NCBI GenBank assembly: GCA_018712805.1
Contig: DVGI01000033.1
Span: 1 to 64,000 of the forward strand
Source: Candidatus Fimenecus excrementavium
Lineage (GTDB): Bacteria; Bacillota; Clostridia; Oscillospirales; Acutalibacteraceae
Direction: 5' to 3'
Length of the DNA: 64,000 nt
A program made the position numbers and the translations under genes. The notes under the pieces were generated by a model that saw only the letters and a list, made by a program, of their open reading frames with translations, made no database searches and was not told where the DNA came from. Positions 16,661 to 26,063 of this stretch are shown in pieces. Numbering within the stretch: the first letter of the stretch is position 1; the number at the start of each line of letters is the position of its first letter.

Positions 16661-18142
16661 GTGAAAATTGGGTTTGACAACGACAAATATTTGAAAACGC
16701 AGTCTGCGCACATTCGTTCTCGGATCAATGCGTTCGGCGGCAAACTGTATTTGGAATTCGGCGGCAAAATTTTTGACGATTATCACGCGTCGCGCGTGCT
16801 GCCCGGCTTTTTGCCCGACAGCAAAATGAAAATGCTTTTGGAGCTTCGGGATGAAGCGGAAATCATCATCGTGATTAACGCGAATGACATTGAAAAAAGC
16901 AAGGTGCGCGGGGATATCGGCATTACCTATGACCAGGATATTTTGCGGCTTTTAGACACTTACTCGGCGTTTGGGCTTCCGGTGTGCGGCGTGGTGATGA
17001 CGCAATACGGCGCCCAGCCTTCAGCGGTGGCGTTTGAAGAGAAGCTTCACAAGCTCGGCGTGCGCGTTTGGCGGCATTATACGATTGAGGGCTACCCCGC
17101 CAACATTCCGCTGATTGTCAGCGACGAAGGATTCGGCAAAAACGATTATATTGAGACCACGCGCTCGCTCGTCGTTGTGACGGCGCCGGGTCCGGGCAGC
17201 GGCAAAATGGCGGTTTGCCTTTCCCAGCTTTACCACGAACACAAACGCGGTATTCAGGCGGGCTACGCCAAGTTTGAGACGTTCCCGATTTGGAACCTGC
17301 CGTTAAAGCACCCCGTTAACCTCGCGTATGAAGCGGCGACGACCGATTTGAACGACGTCAACATGATTGACCCGTTCCATTTGGAGGCTTACGGCAAAAC
17401 CACGGTCAACTACAACCGCGACATTGAAATTTTTCCGGTGCTCAACACCATTTTTGAACAGATTTACGGCACTTCGCCTTATAAATCCCCGACCGATATG
17501 GGCGTCAACATGGCGGGCAACTGCATTGTGGACGACGAGGTCGTGCGCGAAGCGTCCAAACAAGAGGTCATCCGCCGCTATTATAAGGCGCTCGTCGCGG
17601 CGAAAAACGGCGAAAATGTGGCGGACCAGATTTTGTCTTTAGACCTTTTGATGAAACAGCTTGAAATCACGCCCACCTATCGCAAATGCGTGCAGAAAGC
17701 ATTGGACGTTGCCGAAGCAACCGGTGAACCCGCGGCGGCTATGGAACTTGATGACGGCCGGATTATCACCGGCAAGACAAGCGATTTGTTGGGCGCCTCG
17801 TCCGCGCTGATTTTGAACGCCTTAAAGGCGCTCGCGGGCATTAACGCCGACATCGATTTGGTTTCCCCGGTGGTCATCGGACCGATTCAGGACCTGAAAG
17901 TCAACCACCTCGGCAACAAAAACCCGAGGCTTCCCACCGACGAAGTGCTTTTGGCACTTTCGATTTCGGCGGCGACCAACCCGACGGCGGAAAAAGCCAT
18001 GCAGGCGCTCGAAAATTTGCGCGGGTGCGAAATGCATTCCACCGTGATTTTGGCGGACGTGGATATGCACACTTTCTCGAAGCTCGGCGTGCACGTCACC
18101 TGTGAGCCGACGCGGCAGAGAAAGGCTTTCTATCACAAATAA
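16661..18142 (+). CDS. DUF1846 domain protein
   Basis: A 493-residue cytoplasmic protein matching the DUF1846 family from start to end, with motifs [40 protein letters not shown] and [20 protein letters not shown] (a glycine-rich phosphate-binding-like loop near 183). The family has solved structures but, as far as I know, no established reaction. The start is GTG 16661 with GGGAG about 10 bases upstream. It lies 32 bases upstream of pyrG on the same strand and may share its transcript. Confidence 0.9.
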   Translation: MKIGFDNDKYLKTQSAHIRSRINAFGGKLYLEFGGKIFDDYHASRVLPGFLPDSKMKMLLELRDEAEIIIVINANDIEKSKVRGDIGITYDQDILRLLDTYSAFGLPVCGVVMTQYGAQPSAVAFEEKLHKLGVRVWRHYTIEGYPANIPLIVSDEGFGKNDYIETTRSLVVVTAPGPGSGKMAVCLSQLYHEHKRGIQAGYAKFETFPIWNLPLKHPVNLAYEAATTDLNDVNMIDPFHLEAYGKTTVNYNRDIEIFPVLNTIFEQIYGTSPYKSPTDMGVNMAGNCIVDDEVVREASKQEVIRRYYKALVAAKNGENVADQILSLDLLMKQLEITPTYRKCVQKALDVAEATGEPAAAMELDDGRIITGKTSDLLGASSALILNALKALAGINADIDLVSPVVIGPIQDLKVNHLGNKNPRLPTDEVLLALSISAATNPTAEKAMQALENLRGCEMHSTVILADVDMHTFSKLGVHVTCEPTRQRKAFYHK

Positions 18143-18174
18143 TTTTGTATTCTCATTCCAAAGGAGTTTTGTTT

Positions 18175-19782
18175 ATGGCGGCTAAATACATCTTCGTTAC
18201 CGGCGGCGTGGTGTCCGGCCTCGGCAAGGGCATTACGGCGGCTTCCCTCGGCAGGCTTCTGATTGACCGCGGTTTGCAGGTCACCGTTATGAAGCTGGAC
18301 CCGTATTTGAACATTGACCCGGGCACGATGAATCCCATTCAGCACGGGGAGGTGTTTGTTACCGACGACGGCGCGGAGACGGACCTCGACCTCGGGCATT
18401 ATGAGCGTTTTATGGACGTCAGCTTAACCAAAAACAGCTCCTGCACTTCGGGCAGCGTTTATTACAACGTCCTTTCCAACGAGCGCAAAGGCGTTTACGG
18501 CGGTCAGACCGTTCAGATTATTCCGCACATCACCAACGAAATCAAACGCCGGATTGCGCTCAACGAAACGGAGGGCATTGACGTTGTTTTGGTTGAAATC
18601 GGCGGCACGGTCGGCGACATTGAAAGTCAGCCGTTTTTGGAGGCCATTCGCCAGTTTGCCCAGGAACGCGCGGGCGACTGCATGTTTGTGCACGTCACAC
18701 TGGTACCTTATCTCGGCGCGTCGATGGAACTGAAAACCAAACCGACCCAGCACTCCGTCAAAGAACTGCTCGGCATCGGCATTCGCCCCGACATCATCGT
18801 TTTGCGCACCGAGCACGAAATCAGCCAGGACATTAAAGATAAAATCGCACTGTTCTGCAACGTGCCGTCGGAAAATGTTATTGAAAACCGCGATATGCCG
18901 ACACTGTATCAAATTCCGATGGAACTCGAAAAAGAGGGCATTGCGAATATCGTTGTTAAAAAGCTTAAATTAAACTGCAAGGCGCCCGACCACACCGACT
19001 GGCTTAAAATGATGGAGAGAAATGCGTCACTTAAGAAAGACGTGAACATCGCGCTTGTCGGCAAATATGTCGAACTGCATGACTCGTATTTGAGCGTCAA
19101 CGAAGCGCTCAAACACGGCGGACTCGCACACGACGCAAAAGTCCACATTGACTGGGTGGATTCCGAAACGCTGAATGACGATAACGCAGCGGAAATTCTC
19201 GGAAAAGCCGACGGCATTTTGGTGCCCGGCGGGTTCGGTACGCGCGGCATTCCGGGTAAAATCTGCGCGGCGAAATATGCGCGGGAAAACAAGGTCCCCT
19301 ACCTCGGCATTTGCTTAGGGCTTCAGGTCGCCGTCATTGAATTTGCGCGCGACGTGTTGGGGCTTGCCGACGCGAACACCACGGAAATCGACCCCGACAC
19401 GAAAGACCCGGTGATTTACCTGATGCCCGACCAATACGACGTCACAAACCTCGGCGGCACCATGCGTTTGGGCCAATACCCCTGCGTTTTGGCGGAGGAT
19501 TCCAAAGCGTATCAGGCTTACGGCCAACAGCTCATTCACGAACGGCACCGCCACCGTTACGAAGTCAACAACGACTATCGCGACCAGCTCGAAGCGAACG
19601 GTATGCACATTTGCGGCGTTTCGCCGGACAAGCACATTGTGGAAATGGTCGAGCTCAAAGACCACCCGTGGTTCTTGGCTTCGCAGGCGCACCCCGAATT
19701 TAAATCACGCCCGACAAGACCGCATCCGCTGTTTTCAGGTCTTATCGGCGCGGCACTCGAATACAAAGAAAACAGAAAATAA
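18175..19782 (+). CDS. pyrG: CTP synthase
   Basis: PyrG, 535 residues, aminates UTP to CTP with glutamine and ATP. The N-terminal amidoligase half begins [23 protein letters not shown] (P-loop) and has the [14 protein letters not shown] block. The C-terminal glutaminase has VPGGFGTRG and the nucleophile in YLGICLGLQ, and the His-Glu pair in AHPEFKS. ATG 18175 follows AAAGGAG. An upstream extension to 18145 lacks a ribosome binding site. Confidence 0.97.
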   Translation: MAAKYIFVTGGVVSGLGKGITAASLGRLLIDRGLQVTVMKLDPYLNIDPGTMNPIQHGEVFVTDDGAETDLDLGHYERFMDVSLTKNSSCTSGSVYYNVLSNERKGVYGGQTVQIIPHITNEIKRRIALNETEGIDVVLVEIGGTVGDIESQPFLEAIRQFAQERAGDCMFVHVTLVPYLGASMELKTKPTQHSVKELLGIGIRPDIIVLRTEHEISQDIKDKIALFCNVPSENVIENRDMPTLYQIPMELEKEGIANIVVKKLKLNCKAPDHTDWLKMMERNASLKKDVNIALVGKYVELHDSYLSVNEALKHGGLAHDAKVHIDWVDSETLNDDNAAEILGKADGILVPGGFGTRGIPGKICAAKYARENKVPYLGICLGLQVAVIEFARDVLGLADANTTEIDPDTKDPVIYLMPDQYDVTNLGGTMRLGQYPCVLAEDSKAYQAYGQQLIHERHRHRYEVNNDYRDQLEANGMHICGVSPDKHIVEMVELKDHPWFLASQAHPEFKSRPTRPHPLFSGLIGAALEYKENRK

Positions 19783-19799
19783 AAATAAGAACAGAAAAA

Positions 19800-19834
19800 A
19801 GCTCCGGCAGTGTGTCTGCCGGAGCTTTTTTTGT
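19800..19834 (+). terminator. Bidirectional terminator after pyrG
   Basis: An 11-bp perfect stem AGCTCCGGCAG/CTGCCGGAGCT, a TGTGT loop and seven T. An A run on the left makes it usable on the minus strand for the TPM gene as well. Confidence 0.9.
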
Positions 19835-19848
19835 TTTAAAATCAATTT

Positions 19849-20655
19849 TTAAAATCCGCGGGAACTTCCGCCGCCGCCAAACGAACCGCCACCGCCGGAG
19901 AAGCCGCCGCCGCCGGAAAAACCTCCGCCGCCGCGGAAAGAACCGCCTCCATAGAAGCCGCCGCCGTAAAATCCGCCGCCGTGCCCGCCGGTGCCTCCGC
20001 CGCCGATATGTTTTGCAAAAATGCGACTTAAAATAACCAACAAGACAACGAAGCCAAGCGGAAGAAAAAGTACAATCTGACTGCCGAGCGAGGGCGAGCC
20101 GTCGTATTCATCTGTGTTCGCTAGAACGGTCATGCCTTCACCGGTTGTGGTCTCCATGCCGTATTCCGCATAGACTTCATTCACAAGCGCGGCGTAAGCC
20201 CCACGGAGTCCGGTTGAAAAATCATTGTTTCTTAAATAGGGCATGGCGTAATTGTCTAAAATTCGCCCGGTTTTGCCGTCGGTAAGTCTTCCCTCGAGCC
20301 CATAGCCGACTTCTATGCGCACTTCACGGTCGCCGGAAGAAAGCAAAAGCAAAACGCCCGAATCGGTTTCTTCGTCGCCGATGCCCCATTCACGCCCGAG
20401 GCCAATGGCATAATCTTCAATCGATTCGCCGTCGAGGCTTTCGACCGTAACCACAACCACCTGCGCTTTGGTCGCTTTATAAAGCGCTTCGCCGAGACTT
20501 TGCATATAAGCGGCGTCATCACTCGAAAGACAGCCGGCAAAATCGTTGACGAAAAAGTCCGTTGTCGGCTTTGGGTATTCGGTTTTTGCCGCCGCGGGCA
20601 GGCAAAGCATTGCGAGCAGCAGCGCAGCGCCAAGCAGGGATAAAAGTTTTTTCAT
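19849..20655 (-). CDS. TPM-domain membrane protein, YgcG family
   Basis: A 268-residue exported protein. A signal peptide (residues 1-23, ending LPAAAKT) precedes a TPM domain at about 30-160 with VNDFAGCLSSDD, VVTVESLDGESIEDYAIGLGREWGIG and LLLSSGDREVRIEVGYGLEGRLTD. A membrane segment (IVLFLPLGFVVLLVILSRIF, near 205-225) is followed by a Gly-rich tail with repeated SGGGGF units. TPM proteins have been linked to photosystem repair in plants and have weak phosphatase activity; the bacterial role is unclear. It commonly neighbours LemA, as it does here. Confidence 0.9.
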   Translation of the reverse strand: MKKLLSLLGAALLLAMLCLPAAAKTEYPKPTTDFFVNDFAGCLSSDDAAYMQSLGEALYKATKAQVVVVTVESLDGESIEDYAIGLGREWGIGDEETDSGVLLLLSSGDREVRIEVGYGLEGRLTDGKTGRILDNYAMPYLRNNDFSTGLRGAYAALVNEVYAEYGMETTTGEGMTVLANTDEYDGSPSLGSQIVLFLPLGFVVLLVILSRIFAKHIGGGGTGGHGGGFYGGGFYGGGSFRGGGGFSGGGGFSGGGGSFGGGGSSRGF

Positions 20656-20688
20656 GTTTTACCTCCGCAAAACAAAATCGGCGGTCGC

Positions 20689-21264
20689 TTAATCAAAATT
20701 TACGCTCGGCACGGTTTGGGATTCTTCCGCTGCCTCAAAATATTCCGCCGCGTCAAAGCCGAAGAGATTGGCCAAAATGACTGTCGGGAACTTTTGAATT
20801 TTGGTGTTATAATTTTGCGCAATTTCGTTGTAATCCTTGCGCGCCTGGGCAATCCGGTTTTCGGAACCGGCAAGCTCATCTTGCAGGTTGATAAACTGCG
20901 AATCCGCTTTGAGTTCGGGGTAATTTTCCACCACAACAAGCAAGCGGGAAAGCGCCGAGTCGAGCGCCGCGTTCGCTTCGTTCATTTCATCCACGGTGTT
21001 CGCGCCCGCAAGCGCTGCACGCGCGTCCGCAAGGGCGGTATAGACTTCTTCTTCGTGCGAAGCATAGCCTTTTACGGTATTCACAAGGTTCGGAATCAAG
21101 TCTGCGCGCCGCTGCAAATAGGTTTCGACGTTCGCCTGCGCCGCGGTGACCTGTTCACGGGTGTCGACAAGGCCGTTGTAAGAGGAAACTACGCTGCCGA
21201 CCAAAATCGCCAGCACGACGACCACAACTGCCAAAACAATCCAAACGGTCTTTTTCTTTTGCAT
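20689..21264 (-). CDS. LemA family protein
   Basis: About 191 residues from ATG 21264 (MQKKKTVWIV) after AAAGGAG. One N-terminal membrane helix (residues about 7-29) is followed by a helical domain with VETYLQRRADLIPNLVNTVKGYASHE, the family signature, and ENRIAQARKDYNEIAQNYN. LemA proteins are membrane-anchored coiled helical bundles of unknown biochemical role, often next to TPM proteins. The pair is probably one functional unit. Confidence 0.93.
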   Translation of the reverse strand: MQKKKTVWIVLAVVVVVLAILVGSVVSSYNGLVDTREQVTAAQANVETYLQRRADLIPNLVNTVKGYASHEEEVYTALADARAALAGANTVDEMNEANAALDSALSRLLVVVENYPELKADSQFINLQDELAGSENRIAQARKDYNEIAQNYNTKIQKFPTVILANLFGFDAAEYFEAAEESQTVPSVNFD

Positions 21265-21309
21265 AATAGTACTTTCTCCTTTCAAAAAGGGGGACTCTCG
21301 TGTGCTTCC

Positions 21310-22329
21310 TCAATCGTCAAAGCCGTTGGGGTTTTGGCTTTGCCAACGCCAGGAATCTTCGCACATTTCCTGCAAATCGCGCTTGGCTTCCCAACCGAGC
21401 ACTTCTTTTGCCTTTGTGGGGTCGGAATAGCAGGTTGCAATATCGCCGTCACGGCGGCCGACAATTTTATAAGGGATTTTCACGCCGCTGGCTTTTTCAA
21501 ACGCCTTGACAATATCCAAAACGCTATACCCTTTGCCGGTGCCGAGGTTGAAAATCTGAACACCTTTTTTGCCTTCCAGAATGTTATCCACCGCTTTGAC
21601 GTGGCCTTCCGCTAAGTCAACCACATGGATATAATCGCGCACGCCGGTGCCGTCGGGGGTGTCGTAATCGTCGCCGTAAACGGAAAGCTCCGGCAGTTTG
21701 CCGATTGCCACCTGGGTGATATAAGGCATCAGGTTATTGGGAATCCCGTTGGGATTTTCCCCGATTCTGCCGCTCTTATGCGCACCGATGGGGTTGAAAT
21801 AACGAAGCAGGGTGACGTTCCAGTCGTTGTCGGCTTTGTAAAGGTCCTCCAAAATGATTTCTATCATATATTTGGTTGTGCCGTAGGGGTTTGTTGTACC
21901 GCCGGTTTTCATCGTTTCTTTGAGCGGCGAGACGTTGTTCATGCCGTACACGGTTGCCGACGAGCTGAACACGATATTTTTGCAGCCGTTGTCGCGCATG
22001 ACTTCGCAAAGCGCCAAAGTGCCGCCGATGTTGTTGTCGTAATATTCCAGCGGCTTGTGGCAGGATTCCCCGACCGCCTTGAGACCTGCGAAATGAATGA
22101 CCGCGTCAATTTTGTTTTCTTGGAAAACGCGCTGCATCCCCGCTTTGTCGCGGATGTCGCATTCATAGAACTTCAGCTCTTTGCCGCAAAGCTCGTTGAT
22201 GCGCGCTAAGGATTTGGGGCTGGAATTGTAGTAGTTGTCTACAATCACGACGTCATACCCCGCCTCGGTTAACGAAATGCAGGTGTGGGAACCGATAAAG
22301 CCGGTGCCGCCCGTAACAAGAATAGCCAT
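21310..22329 (-). CDS. galE: UDP-glucose 4-epimerase
   Basis: GalE, 339 residues, interconverts UDP-glucose and UDP-galactose with bound NAD. TGGTGFIGSHT near the N-terminus is the Rossmann glycine motif. SSSATVYG supplies the Ser and YGTTKYMIE the YxxxK catalytic pair. The ending YCYSDPTKAKEVLGWEAKRDL-type block is also standard. It lies 24 bases downstream of the SpoIID-domain gene, so it may supply sugar nucleotides for envelope polymers. Confidence 0.96.
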   Translation of the reverse strand: MAILVTGGTGFIGSHTCISLTEAGYDVVIVDNYYNSSPKSLARINELCGKELKFYECDIRDKAGMQRVFQENKIDAVIHFAGLKAVGESCHKPLEYYDNNIGGTLALCEVMRDNGCKNIVFSSSATVYGMNNVSPLKETMKTGGTTNPYGTTKYMIEIILEDLYKADNDWNVTLLRYFNPIGAHKSGRIGENPNGIPNNLMPYITQVAIGKLPELSVYGDDYDTPDGTGVRDYIHVVDLAEGHVKAVDNILEGKKGVQIFNLGTGKGYSVLDIVKAFEKASGVKIPYKIVGRRDGDIATCYSDPTKAKEVLGWEAKRDLQEMCEDSWRWQSQNPNGFDD

Positions 22330-22353
22330 ACTGAAAATCCTCCTGAATTTTTA

Positions 22354-24495
22354 TTATGCTGTCAGCGTTGTACCGCTGTAGTATTTGGAAAGAATCTGGA
22401 CGTAAGTCGAGCCGGTCGCCGCCATTTTGTCCGCGCCCATTTGGCTCATGCCGACGCCGTGGCCGATGCCGTAAACGGTAAAGGTGAATTCGTCGGTCGG
22501 GGTGTTGTATTCCACTGAGAAGCATTCCGACGGCATATTTTTGCCCGCCATAACTTTGTTGACAAATTCCATGCCGGAAATTTCTTTGCCGCCGACGGAA
22601 ACGGTCTGAACATAGCCGACGCCGGTGTTGACCGCGCCGCTGTGTGCCGTGACCTTAATCCACTCGTTCGGGTCGTCGCCGAGGGTCAGCGTTTCATCAT
22701 AGGCGGTGAGGAGCGCTTTGACATCTGCCGAAGAGAAAATCAAATCGGTTTTGTAACCCTCCTGGGTTCTGTCGGAAAGGCTGTCGACCGCGCGAAGATA
22801 CGGGTAGGATTTACCGAACACGGTTTCCGCCGCCACGGTTTTGCCCGCGGAAAGTTTGAAGAACGGCGTAAACGCGGGGGCGTTGTTAAAGCTCAAATAT
22901 TCGCCGAACACTGCGCGCACGGCGTTGTAAACCTCGTCGCTGTATTCGTCGGCAAGCGTCACGCCGGTGATTTTCCAATTCGTGTTGCGGTATTTGAGAT
23001 AGGTATAGACGACAACCGTCTGCGCCTTAATCGCTTCTTCGTTATAAGTGTTGTCCATTTCCGCTTCGACCATACGCGCAACCGCTTCTTTGGCGTCTAA
23101 CGTCTCGCCATTGACGATAATTGTGTCGGGAATGGTCGAAGTCGTAGCAGGTGCTGTGTTAGACGTGTCAATCGCCGAACCGTCTGCGCTCGCCGTGGTA
23201 ACTTCGGCAGGGGTTTCGGTGATGCCGTTGACCGCTTCGTTATAAATGAACTGCGAAAGCGGCACGGTGTCGACCACCGGCTTTGCAATTTCTGTCGTGG
23301 TTGCCGACGTTGCGGTTGCTGCTTCGGCCACCTGTCTGGAAGCCTCCTCGGCCGCGAGCGCTTCGCGTGCGCGTTTTTCTCTGACAAAGAATATAGAGCC
23401 GGTCACAATCGCCGCGACTAAAACAATCGCGATAATCGAAACGGTGATTTTGCCGGATTTTTTAGAAAGGAAGCCGCCCTTCTTTTCGTTGGTATCTACC
23501 GAAGCGACTTCAATGCCGACCGCGCCTTTGCCCGCAGCTTTTTCGCCGATGAGTTCCACAAGTTCTTCGGCGGCGTCATACAGGAAAGCTTCGGTGGTTT
23601 CGTCGTCTTCACGATAGAGTTTGCGCACCAGCGCGGTTTTTTCGTCGGCAACGGTAATATACACGCTGTCGCCGCCATCGCTTGTGCAGATTTCCGAAAT
23701 GCACGCCCCGTAAGGCGCGCCCGCCAGTTCCTTTGCGGATTTGGCAAGCAACGCGGCGTAATCGGTCAAATTGTAATCGCCCTTGTCTTCGACGTGGGGG
23801 GTGAAAATGAAGAACCGGTCAAAATCCACCGTGTTTTTGGTTGCCAGCGCTTTTATGTAAGACGAAGTCGGCGTGCTGCTGACCGCCACCGTCTGATTGT
23901 TTTCGCGCAAAATATTGATTGTGCGCTGAAGCACGCTGTCGGCAAACGGGTCTGTCGGCTGCGGCAAAACCTTATCCGGTTTTTTCTCCGGCTCGGCAGG
24001 TTTTTTGGCACTTTGCTGCATTAAGAACGGCACCACGCCGCCTTTGAGCTCACCGTCTAAGCGTTCCGAATCCAGCGGCAAAAAGAAGATAATCTGTTTG
24101 CCTTTTTTCACAGCAAAACCCGGATACATGCCGTCGCCGGAAGCGAAGATTGCCGCGCCTTTCGGCACAACCGCATGTTTGTGCATGACTTCTTCTTCGG
24201 CGTCGGATTTTTTGGAAATCAAATCATAAAGCCGCTTGTCTTCTGCGGTTTCAAGCGCCAACGCCGCACAAAGCTTGGCGCGCACGTTGTTGTATTTGCT
24301 CTTTTGGATTGCCAGCACAATCCCCTGGCTTGTTTTCAGCGCTTCGGCGAACGGCGGCAGCAAGGTTTTCAAGCTGTCATAAACCGCAAACTCGGTTTCA
24401 TCCGCGAAGCCGGAAAACGCCCCGGAAATGCGGGCAAGAATTTTAGAGGTTCCGGCATCCCCTTGCGCAGAAAGCGCAAGCATTTTCAAATTCAT
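22354..24495 (-). CDS. Membrane protein with C-terminal SpoIID/LytB domain
   Basis: A 713-residue protein. Residues 1 to about 340 are predicted cytoplasmic and have no family I recognise (a phosphatase-2C-like feel from GIVLAIQKSKYNNVRAKL is too weak to use). One membrane helix follows near 345-368, then a Thr/Ala-rich linker. The C-terminal part (about 460-713) has AVARMVEAEMDNTYNEEAIKAQ, the conserved entry of the SpoIID/LytB family, and ends HGVGMSQMGADKMAATGSTYVQIL. SpoIID is a lytic transglycosylase that acts on peptidoglycan lacking stem peptides. The fusion to a large cytoplasmic half is unusual. Confidence 0.85.
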   Translation of the reverse strand: MNLKMLALSAQGDAGTSKILARISGAFSGFADETEFAVYDSLKTLLPPFAEALKTSQGIVLAIQKSKYNNVRAKLCAALALETAEDKRLYDLISKKSDAEEEVMHKHAVVPKGAAIFASGDGMYPGFAVKKGKQIIFFLPLDSERLDGELKGGVVPFLMQQSAKKPAEPEKKPDKVLPQPTDPFADSVLQRTINILRENNQTVAVSSTPTSSYIKALATKNTVDFDRFFIFTPHVEDKGDYNLTDYAALLAKSAKELAGAPYGACISEICTSDGGDSVYITVADEKTALVRKLYREDDETTEAFLYDAAEELVELIGEKAAGKGAVGIEVASVDTNEKKGGFLSKKSGKITVSIIAIVLVAAIVTGSIFFVREKRAREALAAEEASRQVAEAATATSATTTEIAKPVVDTVPLSQFIYNEAVNGITETPAEVTTASADGSAIDTSNTAPATTSTIPDTIIVNGETLDAKEAVARMVEAEMDNTYNEEAIKAQTVVVYTYLKYRNTNWKITGVTLADEYSDEVYNAVRAVFGEYLSFNNAPAFTPFFKLSAGKTVAAETVFGKSYPYLRAVDSLSDRTQEGYKTDLIFSSADVKALLTAYDETLTLGDDPNEWIKVTAHSGAVNTGVGYVQTVSVGGKEISGMEFVNKVMAGKNMPSECFSVEYNTPTDEFTFTVYGIGHGVGMSQMGADKMAATGSTYVQILSKYYSGTTLTA

Positions 24496-24528
24496 AGTCC
24501 TTCATCCATCCCTTATATCCGTTTTGTC

Positions 24529-26061
24529 TTATTGCAATGTCCATTGTGCCGCACCGGCAAACGGATTGGTTTTGCCGTTTTTGTCATACCACGCCTGCGG
24601 ATAGCGCGGGTTGGGGTTGGCAACCGCCAACGTTGTGTCCACCGAGGCATCTTCCCCGTCACGCACCATGCGGCCGATAATCACAAGCCGCGCGTCGGAA
24701 AATTCATAGGTGCAGGTCGAAAGCGTCAACAGCTTGTCATCCGGCTGAATATCCACGCCGGTGGTGTAGAGCTTGCGCTCATCCACCGCGGCAATATAGC
24801 TCGTGAAATTCGCCTCCGAGCCGAAGTCCGGAACGGTGTAGTTGAAGATATAACCGTTGTCGTCCTCTTCTTTGCTGTTGGTAATCATTACCGCGTAAAT
24901 TTTGAATTTGTAGCTTCTGTAAAGCGTGTCAAACTCCATAATCGGGGACTCTTTAAAGCCGTCGATGGTTTTATATTTTTTCAAGTCGGCAAATACAAGC
25001 CCGTCGCTCATGTGGTGACCGTAAATAATCGTATTTTGGTTTAAGTATTTCGGGTCGTTGCGGTAGTCCATATACGGGCAGCCGTAACGGCTGTAATTGC
25101 CGTAGAAGTCCGTTTTCAAATAGGTTTGGTTGTCGCCCGCCTGCACAACCTGCATATCAATCGTGGAGTTCGGAATTTTGACCCAGCCGACCAAATCCTG
25201 GTTAATCGCATACAGATAGGCGTATTTCGCCATGATGCCCTCGGGCAGCTGAATGTTCGGGTATTTGGAAATGAAGTCCGCCCAAACATCGCTTTCGCTG
25301 AGCACGTCGGTATCGTCAATAATTTGGCCCTTTAAATCCTCGTGCTGTCTTTCCGCCTTCCAGTTCTGCACGGCGAACATGCAGAAATACACCGCGCAGC
25401 CGACAAGCGCCACAATCGACAAATCCATAATGACCTTACGCAGCCGCTCGCCGACGCTGTCGGTTTTGTTCGGGAAAATTTTACGAAAACCGTCTTTGAA
25501 AATTTCATTAAACGTCCGATACTGCTTTTCCTCGACCGGCGCTTTGGCTTTGTCGCTGTCTGCGGGCGCGTCGTCGGAAGCAGCTTTCGGCGTTTCAGCC
25601 GTTTTATCCGTTTCCGCTTTTTCCGCTGTCGTTTCGGTTTTCGGCGCTTCCTTTACGGGCGTCACCGGGAGGACCGGCTTTTCTTCGGGGTGCTCACGCA
25701 CGTCGCCGTAATCCTGATAAGCCTCGGTCACGTCAACAAACTGGTCGCCGTCGGCAAGAAAACGATTTTTGCGACTGGTGGTCTCTTCATTGGTTTTGCC
25801 CATAACCGACCGCATGACGTCGTCGTAAATGCTTTGGTAATCCTCACCGGACGCGTCTTGCGCTTTTTCCTCGCTTTCGTCCGTGTCCGGCGTTTTTTCA
25901 TCTTCGGGCTCCTCAGGCGCAATATCGCGCAGCGTGGAAAGCAGCGATTCCACTTCGGGGTCCGTGTCGCCGTTTTCGTCCGCGACCTTGTTTTTCAGTT
26001 CCTCAAAGGACAGCATTTTTTCCTGGTTCTCTTCGGGCTTTTGCTTTTTCTTTCGTGCCAT
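24529..26061 (-). CDS. Class B sortase with long cytoplasmic N-terminus
   Basis: A 510-residue cysteine transpeptidase. Residues 1-180 are charged and low in complexity (Glu, Asp, Lys, Ala and Pro rich). A membrane helix lies at about 211-232, and the sortase domain follows. The catalytic Cys450 is in TLSTC, Arg458 follows at the family position, and the His is in YGHHMSDG. Sortases anchor or polymerise surface proteins outside the membrane; class B is inferred from the domain insertions and length. The long acidic N-terminus is atypical. No substrate with an obvious sorting signal lies in this window. Confidence 0.88.
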   Translation of the reverse strand: MARKKKQKPEENQEKMLSFEELKNKVADENGDTDPEVESLLSTLRDIAPEEPEDEKTPDTDESEEKAQDASGEDYQSIYDDVMRSVMGKTNEETTSRKNRFLADGDQFVDVTEAYQDYGDVREHPEEKPVLPVTPVKEAPKTETTAEKAETDKTAETPKAASDDAPADSDKAKAPVEEKQYRTFNEIFKDGFRKIFPNKTDSVGERLRKVIMDLSIVALVGCAVYFCMFAVQNWKAERQHEDLKGQIIDDTDVLSESDVWADFISKYPNIQLPEGIMAKYAYLYAINQDLVGWVKIPNSTIDMQVVQAGDNQTYLKTDFYGNYSRYGCPYMDYRNDPKYLNQNTIIYGHHMSDGLVFADLKKYKTIDGFKESPIMEFDTLYRSYKFKIYAVMITNSKEEDDNGYIFNYTVPDFGSEANFTSYIAAVDERKLYTTGVDIQPDDKLLTLSTCTYEFSDARLVIIGRMVRDGEDASVDTTLAVANPNPRYPQAWYDKNGKTNPFAGAAQWTLQ

Positions 26062-26063
26062 GC

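Noticed and set aside
19850-20010. GC-rich repeated DNA that looks like a short repeat array
   Set aside because: It encodes the Gly-rich tail of the TPM-domain protein; units are short and irregular, so it is not a CRISPR or satellite.
22354-23380. Stand-alone spoIID gene separate from the N-terminal half
   Set aside because: The frame is continuous from 24495 with a membrane helix in the middle and no internal ribosome binding site noted, so it is one protein.
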